Position numbers and translations under genes: made by a program. The notes beneath the pieces were generated by a model that was given only the letters and a program-made list of their open reading frames with translations, was not told the origin of the DNA and searched no databases. From Chitinophagaceae bacterium (GTDB lineage Bacteria > Bacteroidota > Bacteroidia > Chitinophagales > Chitinophagaceae), in NCBI GenBank assembly GCA_016720745.1, contig JADKKA010000019.1, positions 434,001 to 498,000 of the forward strand: a DNA stretch of 64,000 bases, read 5' to 3'. Positions 16,927 to 25,706 of the stretch are shown piece after piece; the first letter of the stretch is position 1; every line of letters starts with the position of its first letter.

Positions 16927-18426
16927 TCAACTAATTAAATTCACATAAGGCAATAATCCATGCAACCCGCCTTCTCTTCCAAACCCGCTTTCTTTATAAC
17001 CACCAAAGGGAGAGGAGGGGTCAAACTTGTTAAAAGTATTGGCCCATACCACTCCGGCACGCATTCTTTTGGTAAGGTTGAAAATTTTGGATCCTTTATC
17101 TGTCCATACCCCCGCACTTAATCCATAGGGTGAGTTATTCGCTTTTTCAATTACTTCGTCATCGGTACGGAAGGTCAGGACTGACAGTACCGGTCCGAAA
17201 ATTTCTTCCTGTGCAATCCTATTACTTTGTGCCACATTGGTAAAGAGGGTAGGCCGGCAAAAAAATCCTTTACCTGGCAGGCGACAGCTGCTTTCATACA
17301 TTTCTGCACCTTCCTGTTTGCCGATTTTGATATAGCGTTGAATAGTGTCCAGTTGCTGTCTGGAATTGATGGCACCTATATCTGTGTTTTTATCCAGCGG
17401 ATCTCCCACGATCAGGGTTTCCATCCGGTCTTTTAATTTCCGGATCACTTGTTTGGCCACTGATTCCTGAACATATAAACGGGAGCCGGCACAGCAAACA
17501 TGGCCCTGGTTGAAATAGATACCATTGATCACGCCTTCTACGGCCTGGTCAAGCGGGGCATCTTCAAAAATGATATTGGCCGCCTTGCCACCCAGTTCAA
17601 GGGTTACTCTTTTTTGTGTACCGGCAACGGCTCTTTGTATCAGCTTGCCTACATCTGTTGAACCGGTGAAGGCGATTTTATTAATATCCGGATGATTCAC
17701 CATCGCGGCACCGGTAGCTCCGGCACCTGTAATGATATTGACTACACCGGGAGGCAGGTCTGATTCCTGAATGATCTCGGCCAGTTTCAATGCCGTGAGC
17801 GGAGTGGTTTCGGCTGGCTTTAATACAACTGTATTTCCCGTGGCCAGTGCCGGTGCAATTTTCCAGGCCGCCATCAATAAGGGAAAATTCCAGGGAATGA
17901 TTTGTCCGGCTACCCCTAATGCAGCTGTTTTTCTGTTAGGAAAAGCATATTCCAGTTTGTCGGCCCATCCGGCATAATAAAAGAAATGGTTGGCCGCCGT
18001 GGGTACATCAAAATCACGGCTTTCCCGAATGGGTTTACCGCCATCCAGGGTTTCGATAATGGCCAGTTCCCTTGCTTTTTCCTGTACCATTCTTGCAATT
18101 CGGAAAATATATTTTGCCCTTTCTTTAGCGGGCATTTTCTTCCATGTTTTTTCATAGGCGTTCCGCGCAGCACTTACGGCTTTGTTCACATCGGCTTCAT
18201 TGCCTTCGGCCACTTCACTCAGCTTTTCTTCATTGGCAGGATTGATACTGGCGAAGTACTTGCCTCCGGCAGGTTTTACCCAGCTGCCATTGATAAAATG
18301 ATCATACTTTGGTTTGATGCTCGCTGCCGATTTACTTTCCGGCGCAGGATCATAGCTCCAGCTGGTATCAAATTTCAATTTGATGGTATTGCTCCTGGCA
18401 GCTTTTTTCTTTTTTGTTAAGGCCAT
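16927..18426 (-). CDS. Aldehyde dehydrogenase family protein
   Basis: The 499-residue protein starts at ATG 18426 (MALTKKKKAARSNTIK); an upstream Met exists at 18456. It is a full-length ALDH: GQIIPWNFPLLMAAWKIAPALATGN (NAD site), the glycine motif FTGSTDVGKLI, the general base in LELGGKAANIIFEDA, and catalytic Cys in YFNQGHVCCAGSRLY. The C-terminal part NTFNKFDPSSPFGGYKESGFGREGG is also conserved. It oxidises an aldehyde to the acid with NAD(P). The neighbours suggest acetaldehyde from the DeoC reaction as substrate, which is an inference. The N-terminal 20 residues are unusually rich in lysine. Confidence 0.93.
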   Translation of the reverse strand: MALTKKKKAARSNTIKLKFDTSWSYDPAPESKSAASIKPKYDHFINGSWVKPAGGKYFASINPANEEKLSEVAEGNEADVNKAVSAARNAYEKTWKKMPAKERAKYIFRIARMVQEKARELAIIETLDGGKPIRESRDFDVPTAANHFFYYAGWADKLEYAFPNRKTAALGVAGQIIPWNFPLLMAAWKIAPALATGNTVVLKPAETTPLTALKLAEIIQESDLPPGVVNIITGAGATGAAMVNHPDINKIAFTGSTDVGKLIQRAVAGTQKRVTLELGGKAANIIFEDAPLDQAVEGVINGIYFNQGHVCCAGSRLYVQESVAKQVIRKLKDRMETLIVGDPLDKNTDIGAINSRQQLDTIQRYIKIGKQEGAEMYESSCRLPGKGFFCRPTLFTNVAQSNRIAQEEIFGPVLSVLTFRTDDEVIEKANNSPYGLSAGVWTDKGSKIFNLTKRMRAGVVWANTFNKFDPSSPFGGYKESGFGREGGLHGLLPYVNLIS

Positions 18427-18473
18427 AATTTTATCTTTTGCAAGCGGACAAAACACTATTCGATTTGGCAGGT

Positions 18474-18505
18474 TTTAAAGCCCCCTTTAGGGGGTTGGGG
18501 GTTCT
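18474..18505. repeat. GCCCCC/GGGGG intergenic hairpin
   Basis: The sequence AAAGCCCCCTTTAGGGGGTT followed by GGGGGTTC lies between deoC and the ALDH gene. This is a widespread Bacteroidota intergenic motif. It can form a 5-6 bp hairpin and may partly terminate or protect the deoC message. Confidence 0.5.
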
Positions 18506-19424
18506 AATCCACACTAAAATAATTCGCCGCCTGGTACAATCCTGTTTGCTCCTTTACAATCTGCATCAGTACATCATTCGCTAAACTGCTGGCGCCAAAC
18601 CGGAACCATTCATTATTCAGCCAGGCATCTCCCAGCACTTCTTTTACCATCACCAGGTAATGCAGGGCAAGTTTGGATTTGGAAATACCTCCTGCGGGTT
18701 TCATGCCGATCATTTTTCCTGTGGCATAATAAAAATCACGGATCGCTTCCAGCATCACCAATGTAACCGGCATCGTGGCCGCCGGCTGAATTTTTCCGGT
18801 GGAGGTTTTGATAAAATCAGCTCCGGCATGCATGGCAATATCACTGGCCCTTCTTACTTTATCGAATGTGCCGAGTTCACCAGTTTCAAGAATCACTTTT
18901 AAACGGGCTTCGCCACAGGCTTCTTTGATCGCAGCAATTTCATCAAAAACAAACTGGTATTCACCGGCATGAAATTTACCCCGGCTGATCACCATATCAA
19001 TTTCATCAGCCCCTTCCTGAACGGCATAACGGGTGTCCCTGAGTTTTACATCCCTGGGTGCCTGTCCGCTCGGGAAAGCCGTGGCTACAGAAGCTACTTT
19101 GATCCCGGAACCATCCAGTGCTTTTTTGGCCACTTTCACCATGCTGGGGTATACGCAAACAGCTGCCACGGTCGGGATTCCTTCCACGGCATCGTGTGGA
19201 TGCATGGCTTTGTAACAAAGCTGTTTTACTTTTCCATCGGTGTCCTTTCCTTCCAGAGTAGTGAGATCAATCATGTTCAGCACCAGTTTCAGCCCGTTCA
19301 TCTTGCTGTCTTTCTTGATGCTGCGTTTGGTAAAACGGGAAGCTCTTTCCTCCACACCCACCTGGTCGATGCGGGGTGAAAGCGAGAAATCCGGGATGGT
19401 CAGGTAGGGTTTGGCAATGGCCAT
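18504..19424 (-). CDS. deoC: Deoxyribose-phosphate aldolase
   Basis: The product is 306 residues from ATG 19424 (MAIAKPYLTIPDFSLSPRIDQVG); a Met 12 codons upstream is less likely. The TIM-barrel core has the Schiff-base lysine in DFIKTSTGK and the second lysine in IGMKPAGGISKSK. The length and N-terminal extension match the longer, eukaryote-like DeoC class rather than the 250-residue E. coli form. It splits 2-deoxyribose 5-phosphate into glyceraldehyde 3-phosphate and acetaldehyde. The two ALDH genes follow on the same strand. Confidence 0.95.
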   Translation of the reverse strand: MAIAKPYLTIPDFSLSPRIDQVGVEERASRFTKRSIKKDSKMNGLKLVLNMIDLTTLEGKDTDGKVKQLCYKAMHPHDAVEGIPTVAAVCVYPSMVKVAKKALDGSGIKVASVATAFPSGQAPRDVKLRDTRYAVQEGADEIDMVISRGKFHAGEYQFVFDEIAAIKEACGEARLKVILETGELGTFDKVRRASDIAMHAGADFIKTSTGKIQPAATMPVTLVMLEAIRDFYYATGKMIGMKPAGGISKSKLALHYLVMVKEVLGDAWLNNEWFRFGASSLANDVLMQIVKEQTGLYQAANYFSVD

Positions 19425-19447
19425 ATTGCTCCAAATTATAATATTAC

Positions 19448-19455
19448 CAAAGATA
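19448..19455 (-). promoter_or_regulatory. -7 box of deoC
   Basis: The minus strand reads TATCTTTG, an exact TAnnTTTG, 23 bp before the chosen deoC ATG. This supports the shorter start, because the upstream Met at 19460 would precede the transcript. Confidence 0.5.
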
Positions 19456-19576
19456 ACCAAAGTTAAGGGGAAAGCTAGGCCCCTTCTTTACGTCCAACCG
19501 AAGCCTTTTATCATAATAATTAATTGCTTTTGCCGGATTACGTTAAATTCGGCTTTCTTAAAAAAACCACACTGAT

Positions 19577-22500
19577 ATGAGAAAACCAGGTTACTGGCTC
19601 GCAGGACTATGCTGTTTGTTTTTCAGCATGCCGCTTTTTGCGCAGCCCACTTTTCCGGAAAACGGAACTGCCGATCCAAGGCACGGCTATTATGCCTTTA
19701 CCAACGCTGTTATTGTAAAAGATGCCGGCACCACATTGACCAATGCCACGCTGGTGATCAAAGACGGAAAGATCACGGCCGTAGGAACCGGCTTAGCGGT
19801 GCCTGCGGGTGCCGTAGAAGTGGATTGCAAGGGAAAATTTATTTACCCTTCATTCATTGATATCTATTCTGATTATGGAACACCGGCGCGTCAGCAACAG
19901 ACCGGCGGATTCAATTTCAATCAGCAGCCACAACTGGAGACCAATGTAAAAGGGCCATTTGGCTGGAACCAGGGTATTAAGTCCGATGTGGATGTATACC
20001 GTGTTTTTTCAGTAAATGATGCCAATGCCAAACCCTTACGGGAAGCCGGCTTTGGTGCAGTGCTGACCCATGTAAAAGATGGAATAGCACGTGGAACCGG
20101 TGCCGTGGTAAGCCTGGCCAATGAAAAAGAGAATCTGGTGATCATTAAAGAAAAAGCTTCAGCACATTATTCTTTCAATAAAGGCTCATCCACGCAATCT
20201 TACCCCAGTTCTAAAATGGGTTATATCGCATTGATGCGCCAGACTTACCTTGATGCTGCCTGGTACAAAAGCAAACCATACAAAGAAGGATTTAATGCGA
20301 CCCTGCAGGCCTGGAATGACAATCAGGGTCTCCCGCAGATTTTTGAAGCCAATGATAAATGGGATAACCTGCGTGCCGACCGGATCGGTGATGAGTTTGG
20401 CGTGCAGTATATCATCAAAGCCGGTCAGAATGAATACCAGCGGATCAAAGAAATGAAAGCGACCAATGCTACATTTATTCTTCCGCTCAATTATCCTCAG
20501 GCTATGGATGTGGAAGATCCGGCCGATGCCCGTTTTGTTTCTCTGGAAGATATGAAGCATTGGGAACTGGCTCCCACCAATCCCGCTGCTTTTGAAAAAG
20601 CCGGTATACCTTTTTGTCTGACCACCGCTGATCTTCGCAGCAGTGCCAGTTTCTGGCCCAACCTGCGCAAAGCGATTGAATATGGGTTGAGTGAAAACAA
20701 AGTATTGGAAGCCCTCACAAAAGTTCCGGCCACCACACTGGGGGTGTACGATAAAGTAGGTAGTCTGGAAGCAGGTAAAATTGCCAACTTCCTGATTACG
20801 AACGGACCAATCTTTCAGGATCGAAGCATCATCCTGTATAATTATGTACAGGGGATTAAATACAATGTAAAGAGTGATGATAATATCGCGGGCACTTATG
20901 CTTTAACAGTGAATACGCCTGCCGGTACTGAAAAATATACACTCGATGTAAAGTCAACCAGCTCACTGAGCATGTTTGCCAAAGACACCCTGAATACCCG
21001 TTTCAGTTTTGATGGCAAGCAGGTGAAACTGAGTTATGCACCGATGCAAAGAAGACAAAGGCCTGCTGGTGCTCCAACAGATTCAACCCGTCGCCCTGGT
21101 GGTGGATTCCCTGGTGGATTTGGCGGACGCGGAGCTGCAGCAGATCAGCAGTTGCCGGCAACAGCCACCAGACTGAGTGGTATCAGTAATGGTACCGAAT
21201 GGAACGGAACCGGTTTAGATTCTTCCGGTAATTCACTCACCTGGACTGCTGTTTTCCAAAAAGCAGCGGAAGTAAAACAGGACAGTGCCCGTAAAAAAGA
21301 TATGCCTGTTGTTGGAGCGGTTACTTATCCTTTCCTGCCTTATGGATGGGATGAAGCCAGTCAGCCCAAACAGGAAGCCATCCTGATCCGTAATGCGACT
21401 GTATGGACCAGCGAGAAAGACGGCATTCTTACCAATACAGACGTATTGCTGAAAAATGGCAAGATTGCTGCAGTTGGTAAAAACCTGAATGAACCCGGTG
21501 CCAAAGTGATTGATGGAACCGGTAAACATGTATCACCTGGAATTATTGATGAGCATTCGCATATCGCAGCGGCCTCCATTAATGAAGGGGCACAATCCGT
21601 GACTTCAGAAGTAAGGATTGCCGATAATATCAATCCGGATGATGTGAATATTTATCGCCAGCTGAGTGGCGGGGTTACATCTTCACATATCCTGCATGGT
21701 TCAGCGAATGTAATCGGCGGACAAACCCAGTTACTGAAACTGCGCTGGGGGGCCAATGATGATGATATGAAATTCAAAGGCTGGCCCGGACAGATCAAGT
21801 TTGCATTGGGCGAAAACGTGAAACGTTCCAATTTCAGTCTGCCCGGTGGAAATAACCGCTATCCTGATACAAGAATGGGAGTGGAGCAGGTTTTGATTGA
21901 TGCATTTACCCGTGCCAAAGACTACAAAAAGGAATGGGATGTATACAATACAGAAAAGGACAAGCTGGTAAAAGCGAAAAAGCCGCTGACCGGTTTGGTT
22001 GCTCCCCGCCGCGATCTGGAACTGGATGCGCTGGTTGAAATTTTGGAGAAGAAAAGATTCATCACTTGTCACTCATATGTGCAAAGTGAAATTAATGGTG
22101 CAATGAAAGTAGCAGAGCAGATGGGATACACCGTGAATACTTTCACCCATATCCTGGAAGGGTATAAAGTTGCAGATAAAATGAAAGCACACGGTTCATT
22201 CGTATCTACCTTCTCTGACTGGTGGGCCTATAAAATGGAAGTGGAAGATGCGATTCCTTATAATGCTGCCATCATGCACAAAGTCGGCCTCGTAGTTGCC
22301 ATTAATTCTGATGATGCAGAAATGGCCCGCCGCCTGAATCAGGAAGCTGCCAAAACCATGAAGTATGGTGGATTAAGTCCTGAAGAAGCATTGAGCCTGG
22401 TTACTATCAATCCTGCCAAGATGCTGCATGTGGATGATAAAGTAGGCAGTATTAAAGTTGGTAAAGATGCTGATGTGGTGGTTTGGAGTGACAGTCCACT

Positions 22501-22753
22501 GAGTATTTATGCCAAATCACTTTACACCATTGTGGATGGTACGGTTTATTTTGACCGGCAGAAAGATGAGCAACTGCAAAAACAGGTAGATGCTGAACGT
22601 GCCAGGCTGGTGAAGAAACTGAATGGTGAGAAAAGAACCGGCGCACCAATGATTCCCGCTACTCCTTCTTACCAGATCATGCACTCCTGCAGTGATCATG
22701 GTCATAGCCATGGATTGCTGGTGATTGATGCTGATAATTTGGATAACAACTAA
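19577..22753 (+). CDS. Exported double-domain amidohydrolase
   Basis: The 1058-residue protein has a signal peptide (MRKPGYWLAGLCCLFFSMPLFAQ). Two amidohydrolase-type units follow. The first (about 35-430) has the composite beta-sandwich start VKDAGTTLTNATLVIKDGKI but lacks the metal HxH after FIYPSFIDIYSDYG. A Gly/Pro-rich linker follows (about 500-520). The second (about 595-1030) carries HSH at 660-662 in PGIIDEHSHIA and is imidazolonepropionase-like. A His-rich tail (HSCSDHGHSHG) ends it. Only the second unit looks catalytic. The substrate is unknown; location is periplasmic or surface. The next gene, 11 bp downstream, is a third such unit. Confidence 0.88.
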   Translation: MRKPGYWLAGLCCLFFSMPLFAQPTFPENGTADPRHGYYAFTNAVIVKDAGTTLTNATLVIKDGKITAVGTGLAVPAGAVEVDCKGKFIYPSFIDIYSDYGTPARQQQTGGFNFNQQPQLETNVKGPFGWNQGIKSDVDVYRVFSVNDANAKPLREAGFGAVLTHVKDGIARGTGAVVSLANEKENLVIIKEKASAHYSFNKGSSTQSYPSSKMGYIALMRQTYLDAAWYKSKPYKEGFNATLQAWNDNQGLPQIFEANDKWDNLRADRIGDEFGVQYIIKAGQNEYQRIKEMKATNATFILPLNYPQAMDVEDPADARFVSLEDMKHWELAPTNPAAFEKAGIPFCLTTADLRSSASFWPNLRKAIEYGLSENKVLEALTKVPATTLGVYDKVGSLEAGKIANFLITNGPIFQDRSIILYNYVQGIKYNVKSDDNIAGTYALTVNTPAGTEKYTLDVKSTSSLSMFAKDTLNTRFSFDGKQVKLSYAPMQRRQRPAGAPTDSTRRPGGGFPGGFGGRGAAADQQLPATATRLSGISNGTEWNGTGLDSSGNSLTWTAVFQKAAEVKQDSARKKDMPVVGAVTYPFLPYGWDEASQPKQEAILIRNATVWTSEKDGILTNTDVLLKNGKIAAVGKNLNEPGAKVIDGTGKHVSPGIIDEHSHIAAASINEGAQSVTSEVRIADNINPDDVNIYRQLSGGVTSSHILHGSANVIGGQTQLLKLRWGANDDDMKFKGWPGQIKFALGENVKRSNFSLPGGNNRYPDTRMGVEQVLIDAFTRAKDYKKEWDVYNTEKDKLVKAKKPLTGLVAPRRDLELDALVEILEKKRFITCHSYVQSEINGAMKVAEQMGYTVNTFTHILEGYKVADKMKAHGSFVSTFSDWWAYKMEVEDAIPYNAAIMHKVGLVVAINSDDAEMARRLNQEAAKTMKYGGLSPEEALSLVTINPAKMLHVDDKVGSIKVGKDADVVVWSDSPLSIYAKSLYTIVDGTVYFDRQKDEQLQKQVDAERARLVKKLNGEKRTGAPMIPATPSYQIMHSCSDHGHSHGLLVIDADNLDNN

Positions 22754-22764
22754 AACCAAGTACA

Positions 22765-24102
22765 ATGAAAAAAATATTATTCATCGCTGCATATATCTCA
22801 ATCACAGTGGCCGGATTTGCACAGGCCAATGTACTGCCGGCGAAAAAACAAACCAGTGATATCGTGATCACCAATGCCACGGTGCATACCGGTACCGGAC
22901 AGGTACTGGAAGGTGTGAATATTGTAATTAAAGATGGTAAGATTGCTGCCATTGCCAAAGGTGCAACCGGTGCTGCAGATGCACAGGTGGTGGATGCCAA
23001 AGGGAAACATGTGTATCCTGGATTAATCCTGCCAAGTAGTAATCTTGGTTTGGTGGAGATCGGTGCGGTGCGTGCCTCCAATGATAGCCGCGAGATTGGG
23101 GATATGAATCCCAATATCCGTTCCATTGTAGCTTACAACACCGATTCAAAAGTGATCAATACCCTTCGTTCAAATGGTATACTTGCAGCGAATGTGATTC
23201 CGCAGGGTAGTTTCCTTGCCGGTTCTTCATCCGTGGTGCAATTAGATGCGTGGAACTGGGAAGATGCTGCCGTAAAAACAGATGCCGGTATGCACCTCTT
23301 CATGCCTACCCTGATGCCGCGCCCCAGTTTTGGCCGTGGTGGCGGTGGTGGACAGGGTGGTCCTAATGCCGGAGGCATGCCAACCGATCCGGTGAAAGAA
23401 GGACTCGAAAAAATCGAACAGCTCAAAGCCTTTTTCCGGGAAGCCAAAGCCTATGCGGCCAGTCCGGCAAAAGATGAGACCAATCTCAAATACGAATCTG
23501 TAAAGAACCTGTTTTCTAAAAAGCAGAAATTTTATGTACATGCCAATACGGTGAAGCAAATGCTGGTTGCCCTGGATTTTGTAAAAGAGTTTGGGTTTGA
23601 CCTCGTGATCATGGGTGGCAGTGAAAGCTGGCAGATTGCGGACCTGCTGAAACAGAACAATGTATCAGTGGTGCTTCAGCAAATGCATAGTTTGCCAACC
23701 ACTACGGATGATGATGTGGACCAGCCTTATAAAACAGCGGCGGCCCTTCAAAAGGCAGGAGTACTCTTTTCAATTTCAGATGATGATTCACAAACCCGCG
23801 GCCGGAACCTGGCTTTTAATGCGGGTACCGCCGTTACTTATGGGTTGTCAAAAGAAGAAGCACTGGCTGCCATTACCCTGAACTCAGCTAAAATCATGGG
23901 AGTAGCGGATAAAACAGGCAGCATTGAAGTGGGTAAAGAAGCCAATATCATCATCAGTTCAGGTGATATCATGGACATGAGCACCAGTAATGTAACGGAT
24001 GCATTTATTCAGGGAAGAAAGATCAACCTGGATGATAAGCAAAAACAACTCAGCGATCGCTATGAGCAGAAATATGAACTGAAGCAGAAGAAAGGGTTTT
24101 AA
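22765..24102 (+). CDS. Exported amidohydrolase-like protein lacking the HxH metal motif
   Basis: The 445-residue protein has a signal peptide (MKKILFIAAYISITVAGFAQ) and an amidohydrolase fold (ITNATVHTGTGQVLEGVNIVIKDGKIAAIA at the start, VGSIEVGKEANI-type end). Where catalytic relatives have PGxIDxHxH this protein has YPGLILPSSNLGLVEI, so it probably cannot bind the usual metal pair. A Gly-rich loop (FGRGGGGGQGGPNAGG) is near residue 190. It follows the double-domain protein by 11 bp and is likely its structural partner. Confidence 0.85.
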   Translation: MKKILFIAAYISITVAGFAQANVLPAKKQTSDIVITNATVHTGTGQVLEGVNIVIKDGKIAAIAKGATGAADAQVVDAKGKHVYPGLILPSSNLGLVEIGAVRASNDSREIGDMNPNIRSIVAYNTDSKVINTLRSNGILAANVIPQGSFLAGSSSVVQLDAWNWEDAAVKTDAGMHLFMPTLMPRPSFGRGGGGGQGGPNAGGMPTDPVKEGLEKIEQLKAFFREAKAYAASPAKDETNLKYESVKNLFSKKQKFYVHANTVKQMLVALDFVKEFGFDLVIMGGSESWQIADLLKQNNVSVVLQQMHSLPTTTDDDVDQPYKTAAALQKAGVLFSISDDDSQTRGRNLAFNAGTAVTYGLSKEEALAAITLNSAKIMGVADKTGSIEVGKEANIIISSGDIMDMSTSNVTDAFIQGRKINLDDKQKQLSDRYEQKYELKQKKGF

Positions 24103-24128
24103 TCTCCATCTTGCTGATAAAAACATGG

Positions 24129-24159
24129 GCAGTCCGGGTTATCCCGGGCTGCTTTTTTT
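24129..24159 (+). terminator. Intrinsic terminator of the amidohydrolase operon
   Basis: The hairpin GCAGTCCGGG-TTAT-CCCGGGCTGC is followed by TTTTTTT, 27 bp after the stop codon. Confidence 0.92.
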
Positions 24160-24215
24160 ATGATCATCTTTTAATCTCCTGATACAAGGCTGATTGATCC
24201 CGCTGCATGCAGGTA

Positions 24216-25061
24216 TCAATGATTCTCTTGATGAGTGTCATCCATCTCAATGGATTCACCGCAATGCGGACAACGGTGTGTTTTATTGACCCTTCTTTTT
24301 CTGAATTCTTCCATAAAGCCGGCCGAGAGGATACCGGCAGGGATGGCAAAGAAAGCAACCCCGGTAAGCATTATCATGCCCGACATCAATTTACCGATGG
24401 CGGTCATCGGATACATGTCACCATAGCCGGTAGTGGTGAGTGTGACCACCGCCCACCATAGTGTCGCCGGAATACTGGAAAATTTTTCACCATTTTCCGG
24501 GTGCCGGTGTTCCGCGAAATACATGATACAGGAAGCGATGATGATCAGAAAGATGGCGAGCACAAAACTGATCGCCAGTTCTTTTGCTCTTTTCTTGAAT
24601 ACATTGGCGATCATATGCGCCGAATCTGTATATGCCGTTAAACGGAATAGTCGCAGTACCCGTAGGAGCCTGAGCATCCTGATTTCACGGAGGTCAATAC
24701 CCAGTCCAAAAAATAAATGCAGGAAAAAAGGAAGGATGGCCAGTAAGTCAATTAATGCACCCGCAGAAAACATGTACTTCAGCCTTCCCCAGAAACTGTG
24801 CTTGTATTTTTCTTCGTGGTTGCTGCTCCAGACACGCAGTAAATATTCAATCGTAAAAATGATAACGGAAATCAGGTCGAAATAATAGAAGAAATCGCTG
24901 TACTGATCATGTAATGCCTGTACGGTTTCCAGGATCACTGCAATCACATTCAGAATGATGAGTACAATGATAAAGATGTTGATGATCTTGTCCCAGTGCT
25001 TATCACCTACTATTTCCGGATGGAGCAGGCCATGCACCTTTTTTTTGGTTACCCTGTACAT
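24216..25061 (-). CDS. Voltage-gated-type potassium channel
   Basis: The 281-residue membrane protein has six helices and a pore loop. The selectivity filter is TTTGYGD (209-215). The S4 helix has regularly spaced arginines (REIRMLRLLRVLRLFRL, about 122-138), as in Kv channels. The C-terminus, after the last helix, has a partial zinc-ribbon-like HRCPHCGESIEMDD. It forms a tetrameric K+ channel in the inner membrane. The gene stands alone between two terminators. Confidence 0.92.
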   Translation of the reverse strand: MYRVTKKKVHGLLHPEIVGDKHWDKIINIFIIVLIILNVIAVILETVQALHDQYSDFFYYFDLISVIIFTIEYLLRVWSSNHEEKYKHSFWGRLKYMFSAGALIDLLAILPFFLHLFFGLGIDLREIRMLRLLRVLRLFRLTAYTDSAHMIANVFKKRAKELAISFVLAIFLIIIASCIMYFAEHRHPENGEKFSSIPATLWWAVVTLTTTGYGDMYPMTAIGKLMSGMIMLTGVAFFAIPAGILSAGFMEEFRKRRVNKTHRCPHCGESIEMDDTHQENH

Positions 25062-25094
25062 AGTCAGTCAGCTTTGTGCTGCCTAAGTTAAAAA

Positions 25095-25132
25095 TAAAAT
25101 CCCTCCCATCGGATGACGGGAGGGATTTTTAT
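25095..25132 (-). terminator. Intrinsic terminator of the poly-Thr lipoprotein gene
   Basis: The stem ATCCCTCCC/GGGAGGGAT is A/T-flanked on both sides. On the minus strand it is followed by TTTATTTTTAA, 18 bp after the lipoprotein stop. Confidence 0.85.
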
Positions 25133-25149
25133 CATTTAATCCGAAATAC

Positions 25150-25545
25150 TTATTTCGGCATCATGTCTTTAGAAAGGGCCATTACCCATTCAGCCCATGC
25201 TTTGGCTTCTTCGGGTTTGGTAGCCAGTTTCATACCGATTTCGGTAGATCTCTTTGACCATTCCTGCATTTTAGTGCTCAGTTCAGCCAGTTTAGCTGGA
25301 TCGCTCATGCCGGCTTTGTATTCAGACATGAAAACTGAATAATCGTTAGCAAATTTCTGAACCTCAGGATCAGAGAAAGTAGGAACACCGGCCAGTGATG
25401 AAACGGTTTCTGTGTTGGTAGTAGTGGTGGTAGTAGTAGTGGTAGTGGTAGTAGTATCGCCTTCAGGAGCTTTTTCATCCTTCTTTTTGTTGTTACAGGA
25501 TACCATTACACCGGCAATTGCCAGTACTGCAAAGAGTTTTTTCAT
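25150..25545 (-). CDS. Small lipoprotein with poly-threonine linker
   Basis: The 131-residue protein has a lipoprotein signal, MKKLFAVLAIAGVMVSC (Cys at 17), a Lys/Asp-rich start, and a run of 13 Thr encoded by mixed ACT/ACC codons (about 25411-25455). A helical domain follows (SDPEVQKFANDYSVFMSEYK, ELSTKMQEWSKRSTEIG). The triplet repeat could vary in length by slippage without changing the frame. The function is not known. Its promoter has an exact -7 box. Confidence 0.75.
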   Translation of the reverse strand: MKKLFAVLAIAGVMVSCNNKKKDEKAPEGDTTTTTTTTTTTTTNTETVSSLAGVPTFSDPEVQKFANDYSVFMSEYKAGMSDPAKLAELSTKMQEWSKRSTEIGMKLATKPEEAKAWAEWVMALSKDMMPK

Positions 25546-25582
25546 GTTCGTTGATTTTAATTTAGATTGTTGAATAGGGTGG

Positions 25583-25590
25583 CAAACCTA
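25583..25590 (-). promoter_or_regulatory. -7 box of the poly-Thr lipoprotein gene
   Basis: The minus strand reads TAGGTTTG, matching TAnnTTTG, 37 bp before the start codon, with TTTC upstream near the -33 position. Confidence 0.5.
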
Positions 25591-25635
25591 GACCTTTTTT
25601 TTGGAAACTCATATCGTTTTATTGCAAAGTTTCCT

Positions 25636-25692
25636 CACATGATCAGGGTATTTCCCCTGCGGTAACTACGCGAGGAAAATACCATGATCATC
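25636..25692. repeat. Inverted repeat after secA
   Basis: Imperfect arms ATGATCAGGGTATTT and AAAATACCATGATCAT surround a GC-rich centre. It lies just downstream of the secA stop (minus) and could end or stabilise that message. No T-run is present. Confidence 0.4.
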
Positions 25693-25706
25693 AGATTGTC
25701 AGACGT

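Noticed and set aside
18427..18456. Earlier start of the full ALDH
   Set aside because: The added residues (MFCPLAKDKI) are not typical of the family, and the Lys-rich MALTKKKK start is a better N-terminus.
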